53,770 nucleotides of DNA, from positions 1 to 53,770 of the forward strand of contig NZ_FRAH01000014.1 of NCBI RefSeq assembly GCF_900142265.1, in the 5' to 3' direction. The stretch's first letter is position 1, and every line of letters begins with the position of its first letter. The stretch comes from Anaerotignum lactatifermentans DSM 14214. GTDB taxonomy: Bacteria; Bacillota; Clostridia; Lachnospirales; Anaerotignaceae. The position numbers were made by a program, and so were the translations under genes. Below, piece after piece: positions 13,795 to 22,669 of this stretch. The notes beneath the pieces are model-generated. The model searched no databases, was not told the DNA's origin, and worked only from the letters and a program-made list of their open reading frames with translations.

Positions 13795-15915
13795 TTATCT
13801 CAATTTGTAATTGCTCATGGCATAAATGATACCATCGCCAATGGCTTTTGCTGCCGCTTCCTGATAAGTTGCCTGAGAAATTTTCAGGGCATCACCGGGA
13901 TTGGACAGGAAGCATGTTTCGATGAGGATAGCAGGTACTGTTGTGGAATTGAGAATCAACAGGTCGGGACGGGATTTTACGCCACGGTTTGTTGTGCTCA
14001 ATGCGGAAGGCAGTCTGCTCTGTACTGCCTGTGCTGCCTGCAAACTGGTCAATGTGCCGTTGCCGTCGTTGCTGTGAGCGGCGTACAGTGTTTCTGTACC
14101 GCTGGCAGAAGCTGTGCCTGCGTTCATATGGATGGAAACCATCAGGTCCGCAATCTGGTTGGCTGTTTTTGCACGGTCTGCATTGGCAGGTCTGCTGTCA
14201 TCATCTCTGGTGAGATATACCTTGATGTTGGAATTGCTTTCCACATAAGATTTTACTTTCAGTACCATGGTCAGGTTCATGGTCTTTTCTGTGAGTCCAT
14301 TGCCGCTGGTACCGGGGTCATTGCCGCCGTGACCGGCATCCAGCAGAAGGACTTTGTCGTATACCTGCTGAGGGTTCTTTGCTGTGATTTCATAAGCGCT
14401 GCCGGTATCCTTGATGGTATAAGCGCTGATGATGTTCTGATTGAAGCGAATCACAGTATTTCCGCCGGTGGTGGAGATGGTAAAGGACTTAATCTGGTCT
14501 GTATTCACGTTCAAAGTACCGTAACCATATACGTCAGAATAATCTCCGGGCAGTGTCAGCTCGTAATATCCATCCAGATATGCATCGTTATGTTTGATGC
14601 TGCCGGTATTGATAGTTTCCACTTTTTTCAGTGTCAGTGTATCGGTGCTGTCATCATAAGAAAGGTTTTCCAATGTGGATTTCTGGATGGTGACAGCCAG
14701 TTTTCCATTTTCTTCTTTCCATGTCATCTGTGTCAGGTCGTTTGCTTCCACCACTACGCGGAATGTGGTGCCATTCATCCAGCCTGTTCTGACTTCGCTG
14801 ACATATTCCAAACCGTCTGTATTGATGATTTCATCAATATCATCCGCCTTTACGCCGGGCATATCAATGACCGTACGGTAAGGGTCCTGCATGGTGGTCA
14901 CCGTTGCACCTGTTGCGCCGCTGGCGTTGATGGTGACGGTTTCTGTGCTGCCGCTGTGGCTGCTGGTGATGCTCTTGATTTCTACCTGTTCAAATGCCAG
15001 TGTCACCTGATTTTTCGCCGCGTTTGGCGTTACTTTGTATTCCATTTTGCCTGTCAGGTCAAATACCACACGGGTATAGGTTTCTCCGTTGTCCGCCGTA
15101 TGCTGTGCCGTACGGATGGCAGTGACAAAAGGACTGTTGGTGGCAGTGATATTGGCAGAAAGCCCATTTGTTGCGCCGTAGAAATCCAGTACCACTTTAT
15201 TGTCGCTGACATAAACTTCTTCACATCTGTTGAATGTGCCAGTGGTTGTAATGACAAAATTCTGTGTTGCTGTTTTGGATGTGGGCACAGTCACACTGGA
15301 TACTTTCCCTGTGGTAGCTGTGCTGGTTCCTGTATTGGTACCGGTGCTGCCGCCAGTATTGCTTCCTGTGCTGCCGCCGGTGTTGGTTCCGGTATTAGAG
15401 CCTGTGCTGCCGTCGGTACTTCCGCCGGTGCTGGGCGCTTCGCCAATGTATACAGTTCTGTTGGGGTCATCCCATGTGACATCAATATCCAGTGCTGTTG
15501 CCAATGCACGAACAGGCAGCATGGTTCTGTCGTTGATAATCATGGGTGCCACATCCATGGTAAAGGCTTCCCCGTTTTTATAGCCTGTTTTGCTGTCAAT
15601 CTGGAACACTACTGTATGGGTGTCGCTGACAGCGTAAACCTGTCTTGCCGCTTCGTTCCATGTGACGGTACAACCAAGCTCCTCACAGATGCCGCGCATA
15701 GGCAACATGGTTCTGCCGTCAATGCTTACCGCCGGCATATTGGGGTCTGTATAGCTTTCTCCATCAATGACGATGGCAATCTCTTTGGCGTTATACGCAT
15801 GATGTGCGCCATTATAAAACAAGTCCATCTGGACATTGGCGGCAAATGCCGTCGTCGTGTATAACAGTCCTGCTGCCAATGTGGTCAGCAGCAGACGTTT
15901 TCCTTTGTACCACAT
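13795..15915 (-). CDS. N-acetylmuramoyl-L-alanine amidase with stalk and AMIN domains
   Basis: A 706-residue exported cell-wall hydrolase. After a signal peptide (~1-25, end TTAFAA) come a copper-amine-oxidase N-terminal-like stalk domain (~35-155, two half repeats with DGRTMLPMR and NDRTMLPVR) and a Gly/Ser/Thr/Asn linker (~158-200). AMIN-type beta domains follow (~200-510). The C-terminus is an Amidase_3 domain (~525-706) with the zinc ligands in DAGHGG, GLTEK and SIHMNA and the catalytic Glu in LIETCFLSNP. It cuts the bond between MurNAc and the stem peptide. I chose ATG 15915 over an upstream frame because AAAGGAG precedes it and the signal peptide starts there. It is monocistronic. Confidence 0.93.
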   Translation of the reverse strand: MWYKGKRLLLTTLAAGLLYTTTAFAANVQMDLFYNGAHHAYNAKEIAIVIDGESYTDPNMPAVSIDGRTMLPMRGICEELGCTVTWNEAARQVYAVSDTHTVVFQIDSKTGYKNGEAFTMDVAPMIINDRTMLPVRALATALDIDVTWDDPNRTVYIGEAPSTGGSTDGSTGSNTGTNTGGSTGSNTGGSTGTNTGTSTATTGKVSSVTVPTSKTATQNFVITTTGTFNRCEEVYVSDNKVVLDFYGATNGLSANITATNSPFVTAIRTAQHTADNGETYTRVVFDLTGKMEYKVTPNAAKNQVTLAFEQVEIKSITSSHSGSTETVTINASGATGATVTTMQDPYRTVIDMPGVKADDIDEIINTDGLEYVSEVRTGWMNGTTFRVVVEANDLTQMTWKEENGKLAVTIQKSTLENLSYDDSTDTLTLKKVETINTGSIKHNDAYLDGYYELTLPGDYSDVYGYGTLNVNTDQIKSFTISTTGGNTVIRFNQNIISAYTIKDTGSAYEITAKNPQQVYDKVLLLDAGHGGNDPGTSGNGLTEKTMNLTMVLKVKSYVESNSNIKVYLTRDDDSRPANADRAKTANQIADLMVSIHMNAGTASASGTETLYAAHSNDGNGTLTSLQAAQAVQSRLPSALSTTNRGVKSRPDLLILNSTTVPAILIETCFLSNPGDALKISQATYQEAAAKAIGDGIIYAMSNYKLR

Positions 15916-16074
15916 ATTTTCCGCTCCTTTGTTCTTCCTTCTTTTTATCACACAAAACAGTATATCAAATTTTGTCGGAATGAAAAGGAAAAAGTTCCAT
16001 TTGCAATGGAATTTTAATAAATTCCCATGAAACTGCCATGAAAACCTCATTTTTTGTCATTTTTGCCCATGAAA

Positions 16075-16119
16075 AAAAGAAGCGGAAAATCCGGCTGCCC
16101 GAACTTTCCAGCTTCTTTT
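16075..16119 (-). terminator. Terminator of the Lon-like protease gene
   Basis: The stem AAAAGAAGC-GGAAA / TTTCC-a-GCTTCTTTT with a T run on the minus strand lies 8 bp after the stop codon. Confidence 0.7.
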
Positions 16120-16127
16120 GAAATTTC

Positions 16128-18521
16128 TTATTCCCCTTCGGCGTATTTCCAGAAGGCTTTTAGTTTGTTCATGACTTTTCCATGGACACTGTCGGGAGGA
16201 TATTCCCCATTTTCGTCTTTTTCTCCGGCAGGTGTGCTCATGAGGAGGGCAATGCCTTCGTCAATGGTGGAGATGGGATAAATATGGAATACCCCTTCTT
16301 TCACGGCTTCCACCACTTCATCCTTCAGCACCAAATCCCGGATATTGGAAACAGGAATGATAACCCCCTGTTTGCCCGTCAGACCACGCTTTTTGCACAG
16401 GTCAAAGAACCCTTCGATTTTGTATGTGACACCGCCGATGGCCTGGATTTCCCCTTTCTGGTTGACGGAACCTGTCACCGCCAAGTCCTGACGGATGGGC
16501 AGTTCTGCCAGAGAAGACAGGATACAGTACAGCTCTGTACTGGAAGCGCTGTCCCCGTCGATGCCGTTATAATTCTGCTCGAAGCAGACACGGCAGGACA
16601 GAGAAAGGGGGAATTTCTGGGCATAAGTCTGTCCCAGATAGCCGGTGATGATCTGTACCCCTTTGTCATGGGTCTGACCACTCATGCGGGCCTCTTTTTC
16701 GATGTTGACAATACCAGATTTGCCCACATAAGTGGTGGCTGTGATGCGGCTGGGATTGCCGAAAGCATAAGAGCCCATATCCAGCACTGCCAGACCGTTG
16801 ATCTGCCCCACTTCTGCGCCGTCCACGTCAATCATGATGACGTTTTCTTCCAGCATTTCATCCAGTTTTTCTTCGTAGAGCCGCAGGCGGTCTTCTTTTT
16901 CCACAATGGTTTTCTGCACATGCTTTGCCGTCACCATTTCCGCACCGTCCAGCTTTGCCCATACTGCCGCTTCCCCCAGAATTTCCGCCAGATGGTTGAA
17001 ACGGGTGGACAGCTTGTTCTGCCGTTCCGCAGAACGGGAGGAATATTCCACCACAGCGCAGACAGCACTCACATCAAAGTCCATGGTTTTTTCCCGCATG
17101 GTAAAGCCCTTGATGAACTGGGCAATCTTCAGCATATTTTCCTGAGAACGAGGCATTTCATAGTCGAAATCCGCTCTGATTTTAAAGAACTTGTCGAACT
17201 CCTCATCATAAGTGCTCAGCAGTTCGTAATAATAACTGCTGCCGATCATGATGATTTTGATATTGGCAGGGATGGGTTCCGGTTTCAGTGTCGGCGCAAC
17301 CACTGTGCCCAGCTGTTCCCGAATGGCATCCATATTGATTTCCTTTGTCTTGATCACACGGCGCAAAGCTTCCCACGCCTGCGGAGCGGAGAGGATATCC
17401 TGTGCCTGCACAATGAGATAACCGCCATTTGCCTTATGGAACAAACCGCTTTTGATTTTCATAAAGTCTGTGGTCAGGTTCCCAAATTCGCTGTCGTATT
17501 CCACTTCCCCCACCAGATTATAGTAAGTGGGATTGAATGTGGTCACCACAGGCGCGCCTTTTGTTTCGCTGTTATCTACGATAAGATTTACTTTATATTT
17601 CAGTGTCACATCTTCCGGCTGTTTTTTGGAAAGCATAGGCAGAAGGGATGCCAGACCTTCTTCCCCGTCGTCCTCATCCTCAAAGAACTGGCTGATATTT
17701 TCCAATACATCTTCTTTCACAGCGTTGATATACGCCACTGCTTTTTCGTTCTGTTCATATTTTTCCTGAACAGCGCTCACATGATGACCAATGGCAAACA
17801 TGCCAACTTTATAATCCAGCTGGTCTACACACCGTTTGGATTCCTTATCCAATTCCCGAATGTCCCGCATAATGGCAGAAGCTTTTTCCTGTACAATCTG
17901 GGAATTTTTCTCAATGACATCCTTCACGTCTTCCGCAAGGTCGTCATATTCTTCCTCACCCACAGGTTTCCCATCCACCACAGGCATAAAGTAAATGCCG
18001 GAATTGGTAGTCTTTACCTGAAAATCATTTTCCGCCGCTTCTTTGCTCATCTGATCCATGAGGGCATCCCGTTTTTCGTCAAAACCACGAAGCAATTCTG
18101 TTTTCTGCTTTTCGTAGTCCTCTGTGCGGAATACTTTCTGAAGCTCTGTCTGGAACAGCTGCACCAGTTCATTCATATCATCCCGGAACTTTCTGCCTTC
18201 CCCTGCGGGAAAAGACAGCGCCAGAGGGCTTCTGGGGTTCTGGAAGTTATAAACATAGCACCAGTCCAGAGGCACTTCCTCCGTTGCCGCCAAACGTTCT
18301 GTGCTGGCTTTGGCATAGGTGGTTTTCCCTGTGCCGGAGGGTCCTGACATATAGATGTTATAGCCTTTGATTTTCACATGCAGCCCAAAATCAAAGGCTT
18401 TGACAGCTCTGTCCTGTCCAATGATACCTTCCAGTGGTTCCAGTTCCGCAGTGGAACGGAAAGAGAAATCATCGGCAGAGCAGCCGTTTTTTAGCTCTGT
18501 ATAAGAAAGTTCGCGTTGCAT
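16128..18521 (-). CDS. Lon-like ATP-dependent protease with AAA_32 domain
   Basis: A 797-residue protease of the LonB-like group. The Walker A GPSGTGKTTYAK is at ~60-71. A long helical insert (~120-280) interrupts the AAA module and the Walker B-like segment is GGYLIVQAQDI. The C-terminal Lon protease domain has the Ser-Lys dyad Ser658 (in GDSASSTE) and Lys701 (in GVTYKIEG). There is no N-terminal substrate-binding LAN domain, so it is not classical LonA. The ATG follows AAGGAGG. Its start is separated from rimI upstream by a terminator, so it has its own promoter. No membrane segment is obvious, unlike archaeal LonB. Confidence 0.9.
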   Translation of the reverse strand: MQRELSYTELKNGCSADDFSFRSTAELEPLEGIIGQDRAVKAFDFGLHVKIKGYNIYMSGPSGTGKTTYAKASTERLAATEEVPLDWCYVYNFQNPRSPLALSFPAGEGRKFRDDMNELVQLFQTELQKVFRTEDYEKQKTELLRGFDEKRDALMDQMSKEAAENDFQVKTTNSGIYFMPVVDGKPVGEEEYDDLAEDVKDVIEKNSQIVQEKASAIMRDIRELDKESKRCVDQLDYKVGMFAIGHHVSAVQEKYEQNEKAVAYINAVKEDVLENISQFFEDEDDGEEGLASLLPMLSKKQPEDVTLKYKVNLIVDNSETKGAPVVTTFNPTYYNLVGEVEYDSEFGNLTTDFMKIKSGLFHKANGGYLIVQAQDILSAPQAWEALRRVIKTKEINMDAIREQLGTVVAPTLKPEPIPANIKIIMIGSSYYYELLSTYDEEFDKFFKIRADFDYEMPRSQENMLKIAQFIKGFTMREKTMDFDVSAVCAVVEYSSRSAERQNKLSTRFNHLAEILGEAAVWAKLDGAEMVTAKHVQKTIVEKEDRLRLYEEKLDEMLEENVIMIDVDGAEVGQINGLAVLDMGSYAFGNPSRITATTYVGKSGIVNIEKEARMSGQTHDKGVQIITGYLGQTYAQKFPLSLSCRVCFEQNYNGIDGDSASSTELYCILSSLAELPIRQDLAVTGSVNQKGEIQAIGGVTYKIEGFFDLCKKRGLTGKQGVIIPVSNIRDLVLKDEVVEAVKEGVFHIYPISTIDEGIALLMSTPAGEKDENGEYPPDSVHGKVMNKLKAFWKYAEGE

Positions 18522-18545
18522 ATCCTTTCGCCTCCTTGCAAAAAA

Positions 18546-18570
18546 TGCCGAAGAAAAGGGTTCTTCGGCA
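18546..18570 (-). terminator. Terminator after rimI
   Basis: The perfect 10-bp stem TGCCGAAGAA / TTCTTCGGCA is followed on the minus strand by TTTTTTGC, 10 bp after the rimI stop. Confidence 0.85.
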
Positions 18571-18579
18571 TCTCAAAAA

Positions 18580-19044
18580 TCAATCTTCCTGCCCTTCATA
18601 AAAAGGCGTATATTTCCACATAATGACTGCGTCCTCGTGGGTATCGGGGTAATAATTTTTCCGCAGACCTTCGGCACGGTAACCATGCTTATGGTACAGA
18701 TGCTGGGCAGGGGCGTTGCTGATACGCACCTCCAAGGTAATGCCAATCATTTCTTTTTCCATGGCAACCTGTTCCAGCTGTGCCATAAGGGCGTCACCAA
18801 TGCCCTGTTTGCGGTAATCCTCCAGTACTGCCACATTGGTGATATGACCCTCGGTGATGACATGCCACATACCTGCGTAGCCCACGATTTTCCCGTCTGC
18901 CACTGCCACATAATAAATGGCAAGGTTGTTTTCTGTCATTTCCCGTTCAAAGTCTTTCCGTGTCCAAGGGATAGAGAAGGTCGCTTCTTCCACAGCCAAT
19001 ACGCCGTCAATATGCTCCACTGTCATGGGGATAATTTCAAACAT
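18580..19044 (-). CDS. rimI: Ribosomal protein S18 alanine N-acetyltransferase RimI
   Basis: A 154-residue GNAT acetyltransferase. The acetyl-CoA loop is seen at VLEDYRKQGIGDALM (~73-87), and the family pattern ATFSIPWTRKDFEREM at ~21-36 is typical of RimI. It overlaps the tsaB end by 8 bp and closes the tsaE-tsaB-rimI cluster, an arrangement that is widespread in Firmicutes and links it to tRNA and ribosome modification. Confidence 0.93.
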   Translation of the reverse strand: MFEIIPMTVEHIDGVLAVEEATFSIPWTRKDFEREMTENNLAIYYVAVADGKIVGYAGMWHVITEGHITNVAVLEDYRKQGIGDALMAQLEQVAMEKEMIGITLEVRISNAPAQHLYHKHGYRAEGLRKNYYPDTHEDAVIMWKYTPFYEGQED

Positions 19045-19753
19045 GTTCCGCTGCCTCCTTTTCCAGACGTTCTTCCCTTTCCCTTTCTGCCTGGGACTTC
19101 CGCAGATAAATCAGTTCCAGTTCGTTGCCGGAAATGGCTTTGCCTTCTTCTGCCATGACTTTGCCGTAAGATGCCACTGCTGCCGCACGCTGCAAAGCAC
19201 AGTGAGCAGGAGCAAAGTGGAAGTCCGGATTTTTCGCCAGTTTTTCTCTATGCACGGGAACGCCGTCCCCTAAGAAAATCACATCCCGTTCAAAGGTTTC
19301 GGCAATGTCGATGATGATATCAATGCTTTCTGCCATATATTCTGTCAGAGGCACCAGTTTTTCCCCTTCCCATTCATAGAAGCAGGCATACACCTGCTGC
19401 CGTCTGGCGTCCATAATGGGGCAGACGATGGCACCTGTCATAAACATATGATATGCCAGAGCATCCAAAGTGGGAACGGCCAGAAGGGGCTTATTCAGTC
19501 CCAGACAAAGACCTTTTGCCGTTGCAGCGCCGATGCGCAGCCCTGTGAAAGAGCCGGGGCCCACAGCGCAGGCAATATAATCCACATCTTTCGGGTCTGT
19601 ATTTGTTTTTTCGCAGATTTCTGCCACCATAGGCAGAATGGTCTGGCTATGTGTCAGTTTATCATTCTGGGTAAATTCCCCAATGAGTTTTTCATCTTCA
19701 ATAAGGGCAGCACTTGCAGTCTGTCCTGATGTATCGATTGCCAGTATTTTCAT
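19037..19753 (-). CDS. tsaB: tRNA threonylcarbamoyladenosine biosynthesis protein TsaB
   Basis: A 238-residue protein of the TsaD-TsaB-TsaE complex, which makes t6A37 in ANN-decoding tRNAs. The ASKHA fold is visible in MKILAIDTSGQTASAALIED, THSQTILPM and VGPGSFTGLRIGAATAKGL (~70-90). ATG 19753 was chosen: GGAGG precedes it and it overlaps the tsaE stop by 4 bp (ATGA). The in-frame extension upstream lies inside tsaE. TsaD is not in this window. Confidence 0.95.
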   Translation of the reverse strand: MKILAIDTSGQTASAALIEDEKLIGEFTQNDKLTHSQTILPMVAEICEKTNTDPKDVDYIACAVGPGSFTGLRIGAATAKGLCLGLNKPLLAVPTLDALAYHMFMTGAIVCPIMDARRQQVYACFYEWEGEKLVPLTEYMAESIDIIIDIAETFERDVIFLGDGVPVHREKLAKNPDFHFAPAHCALQRAAAVASYGKVMAEEGKAISGNELELIYLRKSQAEREREERLEKEAAEHV

Positions 19754-20190
19754 GGTTCCACCTCCTGCCGCAGAGTGATTCTGCGATAGTCCTCGCCTTT
19801 TGCAAAATCCTTTTCCACTGTCAGCCAGATGGCTTCCTTTGGGATCAGGTCGGGGAACAGCTCTGCCCATTCCACCAGGCAGACACCGTCGCCGAAAAAG
19901 TATTCTTCGTAGCCAATGTCGTCCATTTCCTCCTCACAGGAAAGACGGTACACATCAAAATGGTAAAAAGGCAGGCGTCCGTCATGGTATTCATTGACAA
20001 TGGTAAAGGTAGGGCTGGTGACATGATCTGTCACTCCAAGCCCTGCCGCAAAGCCTTTAGTAAACACGGTTTTTCCGGTGCCCAGATCCCCTGTCAGGCA
20101 AAAGATCTGTCCCCTTTGGGCGTTTTTACCCATTTCTTTTCCCAGAGCCGCCGTTTCCGCCGGGCTGTGGGTTTCCCAGATTTTTTCCAT
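19750..20190 (-). CDS. tsaE: tRNA threonylcarbamoyladenosine biosynthesis ATPase TsaE
   Basis: A 146-residue P-loop ATPase that drives turnover of the TsaBD complex. The Walker A GDLGTGKTVFTKG (~34-46), SPTFTIVNEY (~59-68) and HFDVYRL (~77-83) are family marks, and VCLVEWAELFPDLIP is the conserved C-terminal block. It lies 20 bp after the gene for a large membrane protein and overlaps tsaB by 4 bp. Confidence 0.95.
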   Translation of the reverse strand: MEKIWETHSPAETAALGKEMGKNAQRGQIFCLTGDLGTGKTVFTKGFAAGLGVTDHVTSPTFTIVNEYHDGRLPFYHFDVYRLSCEEEMDDIGYEEYFFGDGVCLVEWAELFPDLIPKEAIWLTVEKDFAKGEDYRRITLRQEVEP

Positions 20191-20210
20191 AATAGCCCCC
20201 CAGTTTCTCT

Positions 20211-22166
20211 TTAGTACATGAAGATGGCTGTAATGCCTGTGTCGATTTCTTTGGATTCATTGCCATCGTAGTAGTACAGATCGCCTCTATTGGCTGTATA
20301 GTCGTAGTTTTTCAGATAAGCCAGCTTACCGTTGTATTTGTACTGCATGCTGTAAACGCCAGTGTCGATGAGTGTATCTTCGCCATTTGCCATTACATGC
20401 AGGTCGCCATTGCCATTTTCCTGGTCGATGTTGTTGATATAGTATACCGCATCGCCATCCGCAGCAAAGTGTACGCCGCCAACGCTTTCCACTTCTGTAG
20501 GGTCGCCGCCGTTCCAGATACCCATGGTACCCAGACCGTTTTCATAATCCTTGAAGTAACCCACATCATGAGTGGTGCCAAGGAAGTCTGCCACTTCCAC
20601 ATTTTCCATGGTGAAAGAAGGTTCTGCGCCCAGTTTGCCAACATTCAGTGTTGTTGCACCTGTCATAGTATCTGTTTCATAATAGCCTACCATGGTGCCG
20701 TCGTCAGAAAGGAACACATTGGCAGGAGAAATGTTTTTACCTTCCAGCTGCCAGCTGCCGCCGGTAGCATTCACTACCAGAATCTTCGGTTCTGTATACA
20801 TCAGGCTCATATAATAGCCCTGTTCTGCGTCTTCCAGACTTCCCAGCTGGGAAATAGGCATTTTTTCCATATCGCCTGCTGCGTAGCATACAGCATAAGG
20901 TCTGTCATTTTCCAAAGATACGGCAGAGATGGTATCAGAAGCCACTTCTGTCAGTTTGCCGTTGCTGTAGATATATACTTTCTGGAGTACAGGTTCAATG
21001 CCTTCGCCGCCTTCCATCGCTGTACGGATGGCATCACGCTGGAGTTTTTCCTGATAAGCGTCGCCGTCTGCTTCTGTCAGCAGCGCGTCACTTTCTTCCA
21101 GATCGTCTTCAATGATAGATTCATATGTTACCAGACCTTCGCTGGGACCCATGAGCAGTACATCTTTGCCGTTGGGCATTACTTCCAGATAAGTCACTTC
21201 ATCCATGATTTTCACAGGTTCTGTGCCGTAAGCATACACGAATGCGGCATAGCCTTCGCCTTCTGCCCCTGCGAAATAGATTTCATCTGTATCGCTGGTC
21301 ATCATGGCTGTTGCTGCGTTTTCATGGAGGCATACAGCTTCTTCCCCTTCGGCTGTACCTTTTGCGTAAAGGGCTGTGCCGTTGTCACCGCTCTTACGGT
21401 ACATCACAAAGCTGCCGTCATTGCTGATGGCATAAGAGCCGCTTTCTGCCAGAATATTGGATTCCACCAGTGTGGATGTGCCATTTACGAACTGATACAG
21501 ATCAGCTGCGCCGTCTGCTGTTGTTTTTACAAAAATAGCAGCTGCGCCGTCTTTTGTGGGCATATAGTCCGCTACGGCTTCGCTCACCAGAGTACCCTCG
21601 CTGTCTGCGCCAACGCCTTTGTAATACAGGTCAAATGTGCCGTCTTCCCGTACATTGGTGCTGTAATACAGACCGCTGCCGTCTTCATTGAATGTGGTAC
21701 CCCATGCGGAATAGTACTGGTTGTACTGACCGCCGGCAGAAATGCCTTCTGCTGCCACATAAGCGTCGTTTTCCAAGTCATAAATATACAGGTTGTTGTC
21801 CTTTGCATAGGCAATGCCTTTGTCTGCGTGGACTTCACCAACAGGACCCACCATTTTCCAGCACAATGCCAGAACGCCGATGAACACCAGCAGTCCGACA
21901 ACGATGCCAACGATGTTGGTGCCGGATTTTGCAGGAGCCGCTGTCTGCACAGGTGCTTCCTCTGCCGCAGGTTCCGCAGCCGGTTCTTCTGCTGGTTCTG
22001 TTGTTTCTTCTGTTATCGTTTCTTCTGTCGCTGTTTCTTCCTTTACATCTTCTGTTGTCTGTGTCACTTCTTCTGCGCTCTGCACTTCTTCCGCTGCCTT
22101 TGTTTCCGCGGGCATCTGCTGTGCCTGATCCTCCGTCAGGGAAAGATCCTTCTTTTCTTCGTCCAT
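20211..22166 (-). CDS. Membrane-anchored protein with acidic tail and large external domain, unknown function
   Basis: A 651-residue protein. Residues ~1-80 are highly acidic and Glu/Thr/Ala-rich (repeated EETxEE, PAAEPAAEE). One transmembrane helix follows (~85-107, NIVGIVVGLLVFIGVLALCW). The remaining ~540 residues are predicted outside and contain repeated YAKDNNLYIYDLEN-like and YYSTN, YFAGAEG, YYINNIDQ strands, which suggests a beta-propeller (DUF5050-like). I do not know its ligand. AAGGAGG precedes the ATG. It heads the transcript that continues into tsaE, tsaB and rimI, with 20 bp to tsaE. Confidence 0.75.
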   Translation of the reverse strand: MDEEKKDLSLTEDQAQQMPAETKAAEEVQSAEEVTQTTEDVKEETATEETITEETTEPAEEPAAEPAAEEAPVQTAAPAKSGTNIVGIVVGLLVFIGVLALCWKMVGPVGEVHADKGIAYAKDNNLYIYDLENDAYVAAEGISAGGQYNQYYSAWGTTFNEDGSGLYYSTNVREDGTFDLYYKGVGADSEGTLVSEAVADYMPTKDGAAAIFVKTTADGAADLYQFVNGTSTLVESNILAESGSYAISNDGSFVMYRKSGDNGTALYAKGTAEGEEAVCLHENAATAMMTSDTDEIYFAGAEGEGYAAFVYAYGTEPVKIMDEVTYLEVMPNGKDVLLMGPSEGLVTYESIIEDDLEESDALLTEADGDAYQEKLQRDAIRTAMEGGEGIEPVLQKVYIYSNGKLTEVASDTISAVSLENDRPYAVCYAAGDMEKMPISQLGSLEDAEQGYYMSLMYTEPKILVVNATGGSWQLEGKNISPANVFLSDDGTMVGYYETDTMTGATTLNVGKLGAEPSFTMENVEVADFLGTTHDVGYFKDYENGLGTMGIWNGGDPTEVESVGGVHFAADGDAVYYINNIDQENGNGDLHVMANGEDTLIDTGVYSMQYKYNGKLAYLKNYDYTANRGDLYYYDGNESKEIDTGITAIFMY

Positions 22167-22186
22167 ATTTCAGGAACCTCCTTCAA

Positions 22187-22453
22187 TTAAAAATATCTGT
22201 TTTTGACAGCCAACACTGTCCGCCCCAGCCGTTTCGTTCTTCGCATTGCCGGACTATTGACAGACCGACACAAAAAAACAGGCACGTCCGCAACCAGCCG
22301 CTTTTTCTGCCGTTGTTTTCCCTGCCGTTTCTGTTTCCGTTTTCTGCCAAAAAACAGTCTTTTTCCAACAGAAAATCCTCTGCGCAGCATTTTCCAGAAA
22401 AAAAGACCGTCTTTGCCATATTTTTCTATCATTTTGAAATTCAGATTCATCAT
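22187..22453 (-). CDS. Possible small basic protein in the leader of the membrane-protein operon
   Basis: An 88-codon frame with GGAAGGGG before its ATG, lying wholly in the ~300-nt leader between the promoter at 22480-22508 and the next gene. It encodes a very basic sequence with KRKQKRQGKQRQKKR in the middle. No family is recognised. It may be a real small protein, a translated leader or chance; the low-complexity composition argues for caution. Confidence 0.3.
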   Translation of the reverse strand: MMNLNFKMIEKYGKDGLFFWKMLRRGFSVGKRLFFGRKRKQKRQGKQRQKKRLVADVPVFLCRSVNSPAMRRTKRLGRTVLAVKNRYF

Positions 22454-22479
22454 GATTCCCCTTCCCGAAACCGGTACTT

Positions 22480-22508
22480 TATTATACCACAGTTATTCCA
22501 ACGTTACA
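22480..22508 (-). promoter_or_regulatory. Promoter of the membrane protein-tsaE-tsaB-rimI operon
   Basis: On the minus strand TTGTAA (22508-22503), a 17-bp spacer and TATAAT (22485-22480). It leaves a leader of about 300 nt before the large gene. Confidence 0.75.
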
Positions 22509-22607
22509 AGAAAAGGGGATTTTTCAAAGGAAATTCTCATCTTCTATGGAAAAAACAGTAAATTATTAAAAATTTATTAACAATCGTAAAAAATACGTAA
22601 CTTTTAG

Positions 22608-22636
22608 TTTACAAATTTTGGATTATTTAGTATACT
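22608..22636 (+). promoter_or_regulatory. Promoter of the M23 peptidase gene
   Basis: TTTACA (22608-22613), a 17-bp spacer and TATACT (22631-22636), ~27 bp before the ribosome binding site. It diverges from the promoter at 22480-22508. Confidence 0.7.
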
Positions 22637-22669
22637 AATTCAGGATAAAAAAGACAGAAAGGTGATCTC

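Noticed and set aside
15290-15440. Short repeats inside the amidase gene that looked like a repeat array
   Set aside because: They encode the Gly/Ser/Thr/Asn linker in frame with the gene; this is a low-complexity linker, not a CRISPR or minisatellite.
14074-15864. Long plus-strand open frame (596 codons) opposite the amidase gene
   Set aside because: It is a shadow of the amidase gene: Cys/His/Phe-rich composition, no ribosome binding site and no family signal, while the minus strand has clear domains.
16182-18347. Long plus-strand open frame (721 codons) opposite the Lon-like protease
   Set aside because: Antisense shadow of a strongly biased gene; the composition (many His, Phe, Cys) is typical of such shadows.
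20397-22190. Long plus-strand open frame (597 codons) opposite the membrane protein gene
   Set aside because: Antisense shadow; the minus-strand product has a clear tail, membrane helix and repeat structure.
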